The translations under genes were made by a program, and so were the position numbers. This document shows positions 36,383 through 44,922 of a stretch of DNA of 64,000 nucleotides, one piece after another; the first letter of the stretch is position 1, and every line of letters begins with the position of its first letter. This stretch comes from CAIRDP01 sp037138335 (GTDB lineage: Bacteria > Bacteroidota > Bacteroidia > Bacteroidales > FEN-979): NCBI GenBank assembly GCA_037138335.1, contig JBAXIO010000006.1, positions 62,001 to 126,000 of the forward strand. The letters are read 5' to 3'. The notes below the pieces were generated by a model that saw nothing but the letters and a program-made list of their open reading frames with translations, was not told the origin of the DNA and ran no database searches.

Positions 36383-37078
36383 ATGAAAGCAATGATCCTT
36401 GCAGCCGGACTAGGGACACGGCTCAGACCCATAACCGACACCATGCCCAAAGCCCTGGTGGAGATTAACGGGAAGACCCTGCTTGAGCATTCCATAGACC
36501 ACCTGCAGTTTTTCGGTGTGAAGGAAGCGATTATCAACGTGCATCATTTTCCCGACATGATCATCGGCTTTCTGAAAAAGAAAAAGAACTTCGGTATGAA
36601 AATAGAGGTCTCCGACGAACGGGATGCCTTGCTCGATACGGGTGGGGGATTAAAGAAAGCTTCGTGGTTTTTCGAAGGAGGGGGGCCTTTTATCGTCAGG
36701 AATGTGGATGTGCTTTCAAACCTTGACCTGGGGGCCATGCTTGAGTTTCACCAGAAGCACAAACCTGTGGCTACTCTTGCCGTAAGGAACCGGGAGACTT
36801 CACGTTACATGCTTTTCAATGAGCGCTTCGAGCTCATCGGGTGGACCAATGTGAGCAGCGGTGAAAGAAAATTAAGCAGGAAGGACTTTAAGCATATGCA
36901 CCCGCTCGCTTTTTCGGGGATACAGATCCTGGATCCGTCGGTGATTCCCCTTATCAACGAAGAAGACAGGTTTTCACTCATCAGCATGTACCTCAGGCTT
37001 TCGAGGGATAAACGGATCTGTGCATTCAACGATAACGATTCATTCTGGTTCGACGCCGGAAAAAGGGAGGAAGCCTGA
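36383..37078 (+). CDS. murU: MurU-like sugar-1-phosphate nucleotidyltransferase
   Basis: Protein of 231 residues, a short nucleotidyltransferase of the GT-A fold. The N-terminal signature MILAAGLGTRLRPITDTMPKALVEI binds the nucleotide. NVDVLSNLD contains the metal-binding Asp, DTGGGLKKA is the sugar-site motif, and FWFDAGKRE ends the chain. Length and wording fit MurU, which makes UDP-MurNAc from MurNAc alpha-1-phosphate. The AmgK-like kinase directly upstream supplies that substrate, which supports the call over generic NDP-sugar pyrophosphorylase. addB starts 2 bp after its stop. Confidence 0.85.
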   Translation: MKAMILAAGLGTRLRPITDTMPKALVEINGKTLLEHSIDHLQFFGVKEAIINVHHFPDMIIGFLKKKKNFGMKIEVSDERDALLDTGGGLKKASWFFEGGGPFIVRNVDVLSNLDLGAMLEFHQKHKPVATLAVRNRETSRYMLFNERFELIGWTNVSSGERKLSRKDFKHMHPLAFSGIQILDPSVIPLINEEDRFSLISMYLRLSRDKRICAFNDNDSFWFDAGKREEA

Positions 37079-37080
37079 TA

Positions 37081-39945
37081 ATGAATGCATTTCTGGAACA
37101 GACTGCTGAGTACCTGGTTTCTGCCTATGGGGATAGGGTGTCAAAACTCTGTATCGTTTTGCCTAACCTCAGGGCTGGTTTGTTCCTTAGGAAATTCCTT
37201 TCGGCCCGCCTGAATAAAACAATCTGGTCCCCGGTTATCTGTTCTGCCGAGGACTTCCTTGCCACAGTGGCCGGTTTGCGGCCTGTTGAACCGCTTCAGC
37301 TTCTTTTTAAACTGTACAGTATCCATTGCAGTATTGAACAGGAAAAAGCCCAGGCTTTCGAAGATTTCATTCAATGGGCCCCCCAGCTGCTCAACGATTT
37401 TGACGAGGTCGACCGGTACCTGACCGATGCCCGCCAGTTGTTTTCGGCCCTCACCGATACACGTGCCATCTCAGTGTGGAACCCTGAGAACAGGCCGCTC
37501 ACCGATTTCGAAAAACAATACCTGAGGTTCTACAATTCCCTGTATCCTTATTACAGCATGATTGTGGATGACTTGCTGAAAAATAAGCAAGCCTACCCAG
37601 GATTGATGTACAGGATGGCCAGCCTGGGAATTGAGAAATTCAGCGAAAAACTGCCCTGGGAAAAGGTTGTTTTTGTAGGATTTAACTCACTGACAGCCGC
37701 AGAGGAGAAAGTCATGGAAGTATTGCACCGCCTGGGAAAATCTGAATTCCTTTGGGATGCCGATACATATTACCTTAATGACCAGGGGCATGAAGCAGGG
37801 GAATTCCTGCGTCATAACCTTAAAAAATGGGGAGGCAGGGAATTCAGATGGATTTCCTCCGGAATTGCCGCCAATCCCAAAACCATCAGGATCACAGGTG
37901 TGCCAAATAATGTTTCACAGGCTGTGCTGGCCGGGGAAATAGTGAAGACAGCCAATACATTTGACGAACGTACCGTCGTAGTGCTCCACGATGAAAAACT
38001 CCTGATCCCCCTGTTGTATTCCCTGCCCGGCGAAGCCAGGGAGATGAATATCACCATGGGGCTCCCGTTGTCACAGACACCACTTATTGATCTCATTTCA
38101 GTCGTTTTCAGGATGCAGCTGAACAGGGAGAAATTCGCTTCAAACAGGGGGAAAGGAACAAGGCAATTTTATTTCAGGGATGTGCTTGCACTGCTGCGCC
38201 ATCCATATGTATCCGGCATGGCAACACGACTGATGGAAGGAAACCATTTTGTTTTCGACAGTATCCTGGAATCGGTCAGCCAGGGTAATAAAGTGTTTAT
38301 CTCTTCGGATGAAATCCTGGATCCCGGCACAGGTTTATTTTCATTCAATGCCTCCTTCCTGAAACCCTTCCTGAGTGATTGGCACAGCCCGGTGGAAGCT
38401 GTTCTCGCACTGAAGGAGATCATAGGATCCCTGAGAGATCACCTGATCACCGAAAAGGGTTCCCTGGAACTTGAGTATTTGTTTTCTTTTTCAAAGATCA
38501 TCCACCAGCTCGAAGGGCTTTTCAAAGCTTATCCCGAAGCAGTTAAAACAACACAGACATTAGCCGGCCTTTTAAAACAAGCAGCCGAAAATGTGACGCT
38601 CCCTTTTTACGGAGAACCACTTAAAGGCATGCAGGTCATGGGCTTGATGGAAACCCGGGGGCTTGACTTTGACACCATCATCATGCTGTCATGCAATGAA
38701 AACCTTCTTCCCCGCGGGCGCACGGGAAATACGTTTATCCCCCTCGACCTCAAACTCGAATTCAAACTGCCTACCTACAGGCAGAAGGATGCAGTTTATG
38801 CCTATCATTTTTACAGGCTGCTCCAGAGAGCTAAAACAATTCACCTGCTCTATAATTCCGAACCCGGGGAATTCGGGGGAGGTGAAATGAGCCGTTTCCT
38901 GCAGCAGATACTGAGTGAGCTGAAAAACGCAAACTCATCCGCCGACATAAAAGAAGAGCTCCTTGTAATGACCCCTTCCCCTTCAAACCTCACGCCCGGG
39001 ATCAGTATTGAAAAGGATCACACTATAGAGTGCCTGCTGAAGGAAAAGGCCGAAAAAGGGTTCTCGCCCACCGCCCTTAACAATTTCAGGGCATGCCCGC
39101 TGAAATTTTATTTCAGCGACATTGCCGGGTTGAAAGAGCCTGACGAGATGGAGGAAGAGATAGATAACCGTATCCTCGGGAACATCGTGCACAATGCCTT
39201 GCACAGGCTTTATAAAGGGTTTGCCGGTCAGGAACTGGATGTGTCTGCAATAAGCCGGATGAAGTCAGGGGCCGATAAAGCCATTGATGAAGCCTGCGGA
39301 AAAGAATTCAGCGGCAGGGATGTAAACTACGGCCGTAACCTTCTTCTGGTGAGAGTTGGCAAGATGATGCTCAAAAGGTTCCTGGATTCTGAGATAAAAA
39401 CCATTCAATCCTTTAAAGAAGAAGGAGAATACATAAGCATAATCGGGCTTGAACAGAGACTTGAACGCAGTATCGACCTGCCTTTGGCCGGTAAACAGGT
39501 AAGCGTAAAGATTAAAGGCTTTGCCGACCGGATAGATGCCGGCCGGAAATTTATCAGGATCATAGATTATAAAACCGGTTCGACCGATAAAAAAAGAACA
39601 AAAGTTGACAGCTGGGCAGGGTTCGCTACAGATCCTTCAAAAGACCATGCTTTCCAGCTGCTTGCATACTGCTGGATGTACTCGCCAAGGGTGAAAAACG
39701 CTGCAGGCATAACAGCAGGTATAATTTCACTCAGGAAACTGAAAGAAGGGCTTATCACCGTGGCAGTCCCCTCTGCAGAAGACGGGGACAGCCAGGATAA
39801 ATTATCAGCAGCCGATCTTGCCGCATTTGAAACCAGCCTGAAACAGGTACTGTTTTCCATTTTTGATAAAGCAACGGGCTTCACGCAAACCGCGGATTTG
39901 TCGGTCTGTTCATATTGCAGCTATAAAAATATCTGCGGAAGGTAA
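37081..39945 (+). CDS. addB: AddB-like PD-(D/E)XK nuclease with iron-sulfur cysteines
   Basis: Protein of 954 residues, the partner of AddA in double-strand-break processing. The N-terminus has the inactive helicase fold (CIVLPNLRAGLFLRKF replaces a Walker A). MGLMETRGLDFDTIIML is the helicase-like core. The C-terminal nuclease shows GNIVHNALHRLY, ADRID and IIDYKTG (about residues 826-831). Four cysteines placed as in AddB (one in FRACPLKFYF near 671, then CSYCSYKNIC near 942-951, spacing CxxCx5C) would hold a 4Fe-4S cluster that staples the nuclease domain. It is the last gene of the operon and is followed by short direct repeats, then the convergent MEMO gene. Confidence 0.9.
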   Translation: MNAFLEQTAEYLVSAYGDRVSKLCIVLPNLRAGLFLRKFLSARLNKTIWSPVICSAEDFLATVAGLRPVEPLQLLFKLYSIHCSIEQEKAQAFEDFIQWAPQLLNDFDEVDRYLTDARQLFSALTDTRAISVWNPENRPLTDFEKQYLRFYNSLYPYYSMIVDDLLKNKQAYPGLMYRMASLGIEKFSEKLPWEKVVFVGFNSLTAAEEKVMEVLHRLGKSEFLWDADTYYLNDQGHEAGEFLRHNLKKWGGREFRWISSGIAANPKTIRITGVPNNVSQAVLAGEIVKTANTFDERTVVVLHDEKLLIPLLYSLPGEAREMNITMGLPLSQTPLIDLISVVFRMQLNREKFASNRGKGTRQFYFRDVLALLRHPYVSGMATRLMEGNHFVFDSILESVSQGNKVFISSDEILDPGTGLFSFNASFLKPFLSDWHSPVEAVLALKEIIGSLRDHLITEKGSLELEYLFSFSKIIHQLEGLFKAYPEAVKTTQTLAGLLKQAAENVTLPFYGEPLKGMQVMGLMETRGLDFDTIIMLSCNENLLPRGRTGNTFIPLDLKLEFKLPTYRQKDAVYAYHFYRLLQRAKTIHLLYNSEPGEFGGGEMSRFLQQILSELKNANSSADIKEELLVMTPSPSNLTPGISIEKDHTIECLLKEKAEKGFSPTALNNFRACPLKFYFSDIAGLKEPDEMEEEIDNRILGNIVHNALHRLYKGFAGQELDVSAISRMKSGADKAIDEACGKEFSGRDVNYGRNLLLVRVGKMMLKRFLDSEIKTIQSFKEEGEYISIIGLEQRLERSIDLPLAGKQVSVKIKGFADRIDAGRKFIRIIDYKTGSTDKKRTKVDSWAGFATDPSKDHAFQLLAYCWMYSPRVKNAAGITAGIISLRKLKEGLITVAVPSAEDGDSQDKLSAADLAAFETSLKQVLFSIFDKATGFTQTADLSVCSYCSYKNICGR

Positions 39946-39975
39946 AGTCAAGTGAGTGAGCCCATCCCTTTCACG

Positions 39976-40026
39976 CTCATCACGCCATCACGATCGTAAC
40001 GCCATCACACTCATCACACCATCACT
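39976..40026. repeat. Short direct repeats between addB and the MEMO gene
   Basis: Two 17-nt copies, CTCATCACGCCATCACG (39976-39992) and CTCATCACACCATCACT (40010-40026), separated by a partial CGCCATCAC unit. The second copy runs into the stop codon of the convergent MEMO+AMMECR1 gene. No hairpin or T-run is seen, so a terminator role is not supported. Confidence 0.6.
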
Positions 40027-41524
40027 CCCCGAACACGCAGGCCTCATAAGTAAAGAGCTCGGCGTCTTTCCATCCGTCCCAACCTAAACCTGCCTTGTCG
40101 CGGGAGCAGTGGCCCAGGAATTCCTCCCTGCTCCAACCAGTCTCGGTGGCTACCTGGGGAAGGAAGGTCCCTGAATAATACCCTTTTTTGATGTAAATGC
40201 CGTGTTTCCCAAGTACGATCTCATCGGCTGAAAATATTTTTTTCATTGGCGAAAGCACCGAGATCTCAATTTCAAGCTTGTCTGTTTCTTTGGCGGTGAC
40301 AGGTGGGAACCTGGTGTCTTCGGTGGAGGATGCGACAGCCATTTGCTGTACTACCTTCCACAGCGGGACGTCGGCTGTAAAGCGGCCTATGCAGCCTCTC
40401 AGTTCCCCATGTTCTTTAAGGGTAACAAAAGCCCCGGAATGGATTTTCAGGTTTGGGCTGAAGTTTTTGTCATCCACTTCGGGCGTTTTATGCTCATTGA
40501 TATACATTACTATTGTGCTGCGGGCAATTCCAAGGAGTATTTTCTTCTCTTCCTTAGTGAAATTGAATTCAGTTGAAGGTGTTGCTGCAGCAACTGTATT
40601 CCTGCTCACGGCAATGGACCAGTACCCGACGCATTGGGAGTGGTCCCCGTACTTTGAATCACCCGAATTCATATACTGAATGGGGATAATCTTAATTGCG
40701 GGATCCCCGGCTGTCATGTATAAAAGCGTAAGTACCGATGTCCAGCCGCAGAGGTTTGTTGCCAGGTTTGGAATGTTTTTCTTCTCATAATCCCCAAGGA
40801 CCTTCATCAGGTCATCGGGATTGTTTGTAAGGATGGCATCGCAGGTGGCTTTATCGGTGGATTTGGCCTCGTTATAAGGAGGATAATGAGAGAAATCGGA
40901 ACTCACGATAAAAAGGTTGTTCCCGTTAAAATATGGTTTCAGGGCCTGGGCGATCCTCTTGCAGGTTTGCTCGCTCTGGCTTCCTAACAGGATGGGGACT
41001 ATCTTAAAAGGTTTTTTCATGTGGTATTGCAGGAAAGGAACCTGCACCTCAAGGCTGTGTTCATTAAGGTCGGCATTGTAAACATAGCTGAACACGGGGT
41101 TGGATTTGATGAGTTCATTGGCCAGCCGGATGTTCACTGCGACTTTGCCCAGAGGGGTTACATAGTCCCCTTTACTGTAAATGGAAGCACCCATGTAGGA
41201 TGCCTGGTGGCTCGACCCGATGATGAAAATGTTGTCGTACGTTTTGTCGGGATCCACCTGGTTGATCCCGCTGGCGGCCACAGTCCCTGAGAATACGTAT
41301 CCGGCATGGGGACAGATCACTGCCTGCAGGTTTTGGGTAGTGCGTGGTTTGGCTGAACGGAACAATTCGGCGAGCTGGGCCCTCAGGGTATCGGGGTTTG
41401 CAGGATAGAACTTCCCGGCAGCTGCCGGTTTGCGGTCGGTTTTAGGCCCCTCCTGGGAGGAACAACCGTTACTGAATGTGAATGAAAGTCCCATAATCAA
41501 TACAAATCGGAAAAATTTGCCCAT
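40022..41524 (-). CDS. AmmeMemoRadiSam system proteins B and A fused (MEMO + AMMECR1), predicted lipoprotein
   Basis: Protein of 500 residues. The signal sequence 1-20 ends FSNGC with Cys21, a loose lipobox, so it is probably a lipoprotein. Residues about 33-310 are the MEMO domain: AGKFYP, His73 in CPHAGYVFSG, His106 in GSSHQASY, EHSLEVQVPFL, His213 in SSDFSHYP, Cys259 in LCGW. These are the three His and one Cys that bind iron or copper in human MEMO1. Residues about 325-500 are AMMECR1, with HGELRGCIG (Cys378) and GLGWDGW. In many prokaryotes the A, B and radical SAM proteins occur together; their chemistry is unknown. The radical SAM partner is encoded divergently nearby. Both domains appear to be outside the cytoplasm. 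Confidence 0.9.
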   Translation of the reverse strand: MGKFFRFVLIMGLSFTFSNGCSSQEGPKTDRKPAAAGKFYPANPDTLRAQLAELFRSAKPRTTQNLQAVICPHAGYVFSGTVAASGINQVDPDKTYDNIFIIGSSHQASYMGASIYSKGDYVTPLGKVAVNIRLANELIKSNPVFSYVYNADLNEHSLEVQVPFLQYHMKKPFKIVPILLGSQSEQTCKRIAQALKPYFNGNNLFIVSSDFSHYPPYNEAKSTDKATCDAILTNNPDDLMKVLGDYEKKNIPNLATNLCGWTSVLTLLYMTAGDPAIKIIPIQYMNSGDSKYGDHSQCVGYWSIAVSRNTVAAATPSTEFNFTKEEKKILLGIARSTIVMYINEHKTPEVDDKNFSPNLKIHSGAFVTLKEHGELRGCIGRFTADVPLWKVVQQMAVASSTEDTRFPPVTAKETDKLEIEISVLSPMKKIFSADEIVLGKHGIYIKKGYYSGTFLPQVATETGWSREEFLGHCSRDKAGLGWDGWKDAELFTYEACVFGE

Positions 41525-41531
41525 TGTTTAT

Positions 41532-41539
41532 TAACTTTG
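41532..41539 (+). promoter_or_regulatory. -7 element of the spermidine-synthase-like/AmrS operon
   Basis: Plus-strand TAACTTTG matches TAnnTTTG, with start near 41546 and a leader of about 21 nt to the ATG at 41567. It sits inside the 5' leader of the divergent MEMO gene. Confidence 0.5.
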
Positions 41540-41559
41540 AAAAAATCAAGGTAAAGGTA

Positions 41560-41567
41560 CAAAAATA
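41560..41567 (-). promoter_or_regulatory. -7 element of the MEMO+AMMECR1 gene
   Basis: Minus-strand TATTTTTG matches TAnnTTTG, with start near 41553 and a leader of about 29 nt to the ATG at 41524. Its outer end overlaps the first base of the divergent gene's ATG at 41567, so the two promoters face away from each other and overlap. Confidence 0.5.
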
Positions 41568-43687
41568 TGGGTAAAAATGCAATACGGGCCGGGCTGTTCG
41601 GGCTGGGTTTTATCTCTATTTCCACCCAGATTTACATGCTTCGCGAAAGTTATATCGTGTTTTACGGGAATGAACTGATCCTGGGCATCATGCTTTCGGC
41701 TTGGATGCTGCTTACAGGCGCAGGTGCCTGGCTGGGCAGGTATTTCAAAAGGGTAAGCGGGCCATCGGGTTTCGTTCTTTTTTTAATGCTGCTGCTTTCT
41801 GTGCTTCCGGTTCTGATGCTGGTCAAGCTAAACCTGTACCGAGCCCTGGTCCTGCCGACCGGCGCACTTGCCGGCATCAGCGATGTGGTGTATGCCGCAT
41901 TTCTTGTACAGCTGCCATTTTGCCTTGTCAACGGTTTCCTTTTTTCGGCCCTGAGCAATATGCTTGGCAAGGCAGGAACCGCCTATTCGATAGAGGCTGC
42001 AGGAAGCCTGGCCGCTGGTGCTTTGGTGAATTTTATACTTCTCTGGCTTTTCTCATCCTGGCTCAGCATACTGTTGCTTACCGGGCTCTATCTCATTACC
42101 GTGGTATTGTTCTCCTTCCACTGCAGGAGGAAAGTTATGCCATGGCTCACTTTCCTTATCTCTGCTGTTCTTCTTATCCTGTTTGCAAAAACAGATCTCA
42201 GGGAGATTTCAATGAAATCAATGTATCTCGCGCAGGTTGTCATCGAGGAAAAAGAAACTCCCTATAGCCAGATTATAGTTACCACCCATGAAGGCCAGCT
42301 TAATTTTTATGAAAACGGACTGATGATGTTTTCTTCGGGCGACGTGATCAACAACGAGGAAAACGTCCATTATGCAATGGTTCAGTCTGATTCTCCGAAG
42401 AGAGTGTTGCTGGTTTCAGGCGGACTGTCAGGATCTCTAAACGAGATCCTGAAATATCATCCGCACACGGTTGATTATTTAGAGTTGAACCCCGCCCTGC
42501 TAAATCTGAATGTACAATCCCTGAGAGATTTTGAAAAGAAAGGTGTTACCCTGCATCCTGGCGATGCCAGGAGGTTCCTGAAAAACTCATCCGCAGTATA
42601 TGATGTCGTTTTAATTTTGCTGCCTCCTCCATCCAGTCTTCAGCTCAACAGGATGTATACCTCTGAATTCCTGTCGGAATTGAAAGTACGGCTTTCGCCG
42701 GATGGCATAGTGTCTTATTCGCTTCCCACCACCAGCGATTATGTAAGCAGGGCAGGGGAAGGGCTTAATTCACTGCTCTATTCGACCCTTAAGAAATCGT
42801 TCAGGAATGTTATGATCGTTCCCGGGGGAAAAACCTATTTCATTGCTTCCGATGCAGATTTAAACCCTGACATTCCCTTAATGATTGAGCGCAAAGGGAT
42901 CATCACATCCTATGTGAACAAATATTACCTGGATGCAAACCAGATGAAAGAAAGGGCAGCTTACATCCAATCCAATATTTCCGGTTCGGCAGGGATAAAT
43001 TATGATTTCAGGCCCCTCATGTTTTTTGCCCAGCTGAATTACTGGATGACCTATTTCAACAGGCATTACTTCAGTTCGGTACTGTTACTCCTGCTGATCG
43101 TAGTTCTTGTGGCATTGAACCTGAACCCGCTGAATGCAGGTTTGTTTACGGGGGGTTTTACAGCGGCAGCCTTCCAGGTACTCATCATTTTCTCATTACA
43201 GATCTATTGCGGTTATGTTTTCCGTCTCACAGGTTTCATCATTATGCTTTTCATGCTCGGGCTGGCCCTGGGCAGCAAGGCCGGCATGCCGTTCATCAAA
43301 CGTAAGCCATTTAATACATACCTGTCAATTCAGCTAATGCTGGCTGCTCTTTCGGTACTCATCCCCCTTGCTCTTATACTCCTGGGCAGGATGGGCCTCC
43401 CCTTATGGATGATACAGCTTAAGGCAGCAGGTATCACCCTGGCTTTATCCGTTCTTGTTGGGATGGAATACACACTTGCAACCCGCTTATCGGCCTGCAG
43501 CATGGGAATGGCCGTTGCGAAAAATTATTCTGCCGATCTTTTCGGTGCTTCCCTGGGTGCTTTCCTGGTTCCTGTTTTCATGTTTCCCATACTTGGCCTC
43601 ATGAATACCGGTTATGCCCTGGCATTGATTAATACCGCAGGGGCAGCCGTTTTTTTTATAAAGCGTAAAAATTTCGTATCTTTATAA
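41567..43687 (+). CDS. Multi-pass membrane protein with spermidine-synthase-like domain (active site degenerate)
   Basis: Protein of 706 residues: about 6-7 membrane segments (1-215), a soluble aminopropyltransferase-like domain (about 225-460), then about 6-7 more segments (505-700). The soluble part follows spermidine synthase: TPYSQIIVTTHEGQLNFYENG, then KRVLLVSGGLSGSLNEILKY in the place of VLxxGGGxGGxxRE, then VDYLELNP in the place of vEiD. The catalytic DxxDP is replaced by ILLPPP and the YHE motif by VHYA, so polyamine synthesis is unlikely. Fused MFS/spermidine-synthase proteins are known but their function is unclear. The GTG of the radical SAM gene begins 1 bp after this stop, tying it to the AmmeMemoRadiSam system. 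Confidence 0.8.
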   Translation: MGKNAIRAGLFGLGFISISTQIYMLRESYIVFYGNELILGIMLSAWMLLTGAGAWLGRYFKRVSGPSGFVLFLMLLLSVLPVLMLVKLNLYRALVLPTGALAGISDVVYAAFLVQLPFCLVNGFLFSALSNMLGKAGTAYSIEAAGSLAAGALVNFILLWLFSSWLSILLLTGLYLITVVLFSFHCRRKVMPWLTFLISAVLLILFAKTDLREISMKSMYLAQVVIEEKETPYSQIIVTTHEGQLNFYENGLMMFSSGDVINNEENVHYAMVQSDSPKRVLLVSGGLSGSLNEILKYHPHTVDYLELNPALLNLNVQSLRDFEKKGVTLHPGDARRFLKNSSAVYDVVLILLPPPSSLQLNRMYTSEFLSELKVRLSPDGIVSYSLPTTSDYVSRAGEGLNSLLYSTLKKSFRNVMIVPGGKTYFIASDADLNPDIPLMIERKGIITSYVNKYYLDANQMKERAAYIQSNISGSAGINYDFRPLMFFAQLNYWMTYFNRHYFSSVLLLLLIVVLVALNLNPLNAGLFTGGFTAAAFQVLIIFSLQIYCGYVFRLTGFIIMLFMLGLALGSKAGMPFIKRKPFNTYLSIQLMLAALSVLIPLALILLGRMGLPLWMIQLKAAGITLALSVLVGMEYTLATRLSACSMGMAVAKNYSADLFGASLGAFLVPVFMFPILGLMNTGYALALINTAGAAVFFIKRKNFVSL

Positions 43688-43688
43688 A

Positions 43689-44861
43689 GTGAAATCCGAG
43701 AGTGGAAAGCGAATCAGCAAGCGGCAGTTCCTACGCTTGGGCCTTGCCTCGCTGGGTGTTGCGGCAGCCGGCATAAGGCCTTTTCATAGTTTTGCAAATA
43801 AAATATCCGATATGAACTCAATTGTGCCTCCTCCTGCGGGGGGACCGGGGAAATACAGCAGGGAATCGCTGTATTATGTGCTTACACCCAAGGGTGTCAA
43901 ATGCCAGCTTTGTCCTAATCAATGTGTTCTTAAAGACGGGCAGGAGGGGCTCTGCCGTAACCATGTTGCCTATGGTGAAAAGCTGTTCTCGATTGCTTTT
44001 GGCAACCCGTGCAGTGTGCACGTTGACCCGATAGAGAAAAAGCCCCTGTTCCACTACCTGCCTTCTTCGGAAAGCTTTTCCATTGCAACTGCAGGATGCA
44101 CGCTGGCCTGCCTGAACTGCCAGAACTGGGAGATCTCCCAGGTAAGCCCGAAAACCACGAAAAACGTTGAGATGTTCCCTGCCCAGGTTGTTCAGGAAGC
44201 CGTAAGCGGAGGATGCAAAACCATTGCCTATACATACTCGGAACCTCTTTCTTTCTACGAATACACCTATGAAACTTCCAGGCTTGCAAGGGCCCGGGGG
44301 ATCAAAAACCTTCTCATAAGCAACGGGTATATCAACGAGAAGCCCATCCGGGAGCTGGCTAAATACCTGGATGCTGCCAACATCAACCTGAAATCGTTCA
44401 GGGAGGATATCTATGCAAAACTCAACGGGGGAAGCCTTGAACCAATCCTGAGAACCCTTAAAATACTTAAAGAGGAAGGGGTATGGCTTGAAATAACGAA
44501 TCTCATTGTCCCCGGCTGGACCGATAAAATGGACATGGTAAAAGAGATGTGTGATTGGCTGGTTGAAAACGGGTTTTCAGACTACCCTTTGCATTTCAGC
44601 AGGTTTTTCCCGCTTTACAAGCTTGCCAGCATACCGTACACCCCCTTGTCAACCCTTGAACAGGCTTATAATATTGCCCGCAAGGCGGGGATCAATTATG
44701 TTTACATCGGAAATGTTCCCGGCACTGAATACGAGAACACATACTGCCCGAAATGCAAAAAAATGCTTGTTGAACGCAGGGGGTTTACCGTGACTTCAAA
44801 CAATATTAAAAACGGTAACTGCGGATTTTGTGGTGCCAGGATCAATGGTGTATGGACATGA
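43689..44861 (+). CDS. amrS: AmmeMemoRadiSam system radical SAM enzyme with Tat-like signal
   Basis: Protein of 390 residues with a GTG start 1 bp after the upstream stop. The N-terminus KRISKRQFLRLGLASLGVAAAG is a Tat-like signal with a Lys-Arg pair (consensus S/T-R-R-x-F-L-K). Next come Cys72, Cys75, Cys79 and Cys89 (KCQLCPNQCVL...GLCRNH), the radical SAM cluster CxxxCxxC with Cys137, Cys141 and Cys144 (AGCTLACLNCQNW), the SAM-binding region TYSEPLSFYEY and a C-terminal zinc-ribbon-like CPKC/CGFC. This order is typical of the system's radical SAM protein. If exported by Tat, the Fe-S protein is folded before transport. An internal ATG at codon 42 would give a signal-less form, but the signal is well formed. 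Confidence 0.9.
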   Translation: MKSESGKRISKRQFLRLGLASLGVAAAGIRPFHSFANKISDMNSIVPPPAGGPGKYSRESLYYVLTPKGVKCQLCPNQCVLKDGQEGLCRNHVAYGEKLFSIAFGNPCSVHVDPIEKKPLFHYLPSSESFSIATAGCTLACLNCQNWEISQVSPKTTKNVEMFPAQVVQEAVSGGCKTIAYTYSEPLSFYEYTYETSRLARARGIKNLLISNGYINEKPIRELAKYLDAANINLKSFREDIYAKLNGGSLEPILRTLKILKEEGVWLEITNLIVPGWTDKMDMVKEMCDWLVENGFSDYPLHFSRFFPLYKLASIPYTPLSTLEQAYNIARKAGINYVYIGNVPGTEYENTYCPKCKKMLVERRGFTVTSNNIKNGNCGFCGARINGVWT

Positions 44862-44922
44862 TGCAGCCGGTATGGGGCTGAGGCTGTTTCTGCTGAACCT
44901 TGAAAATATGTTCCCGTGTCAT

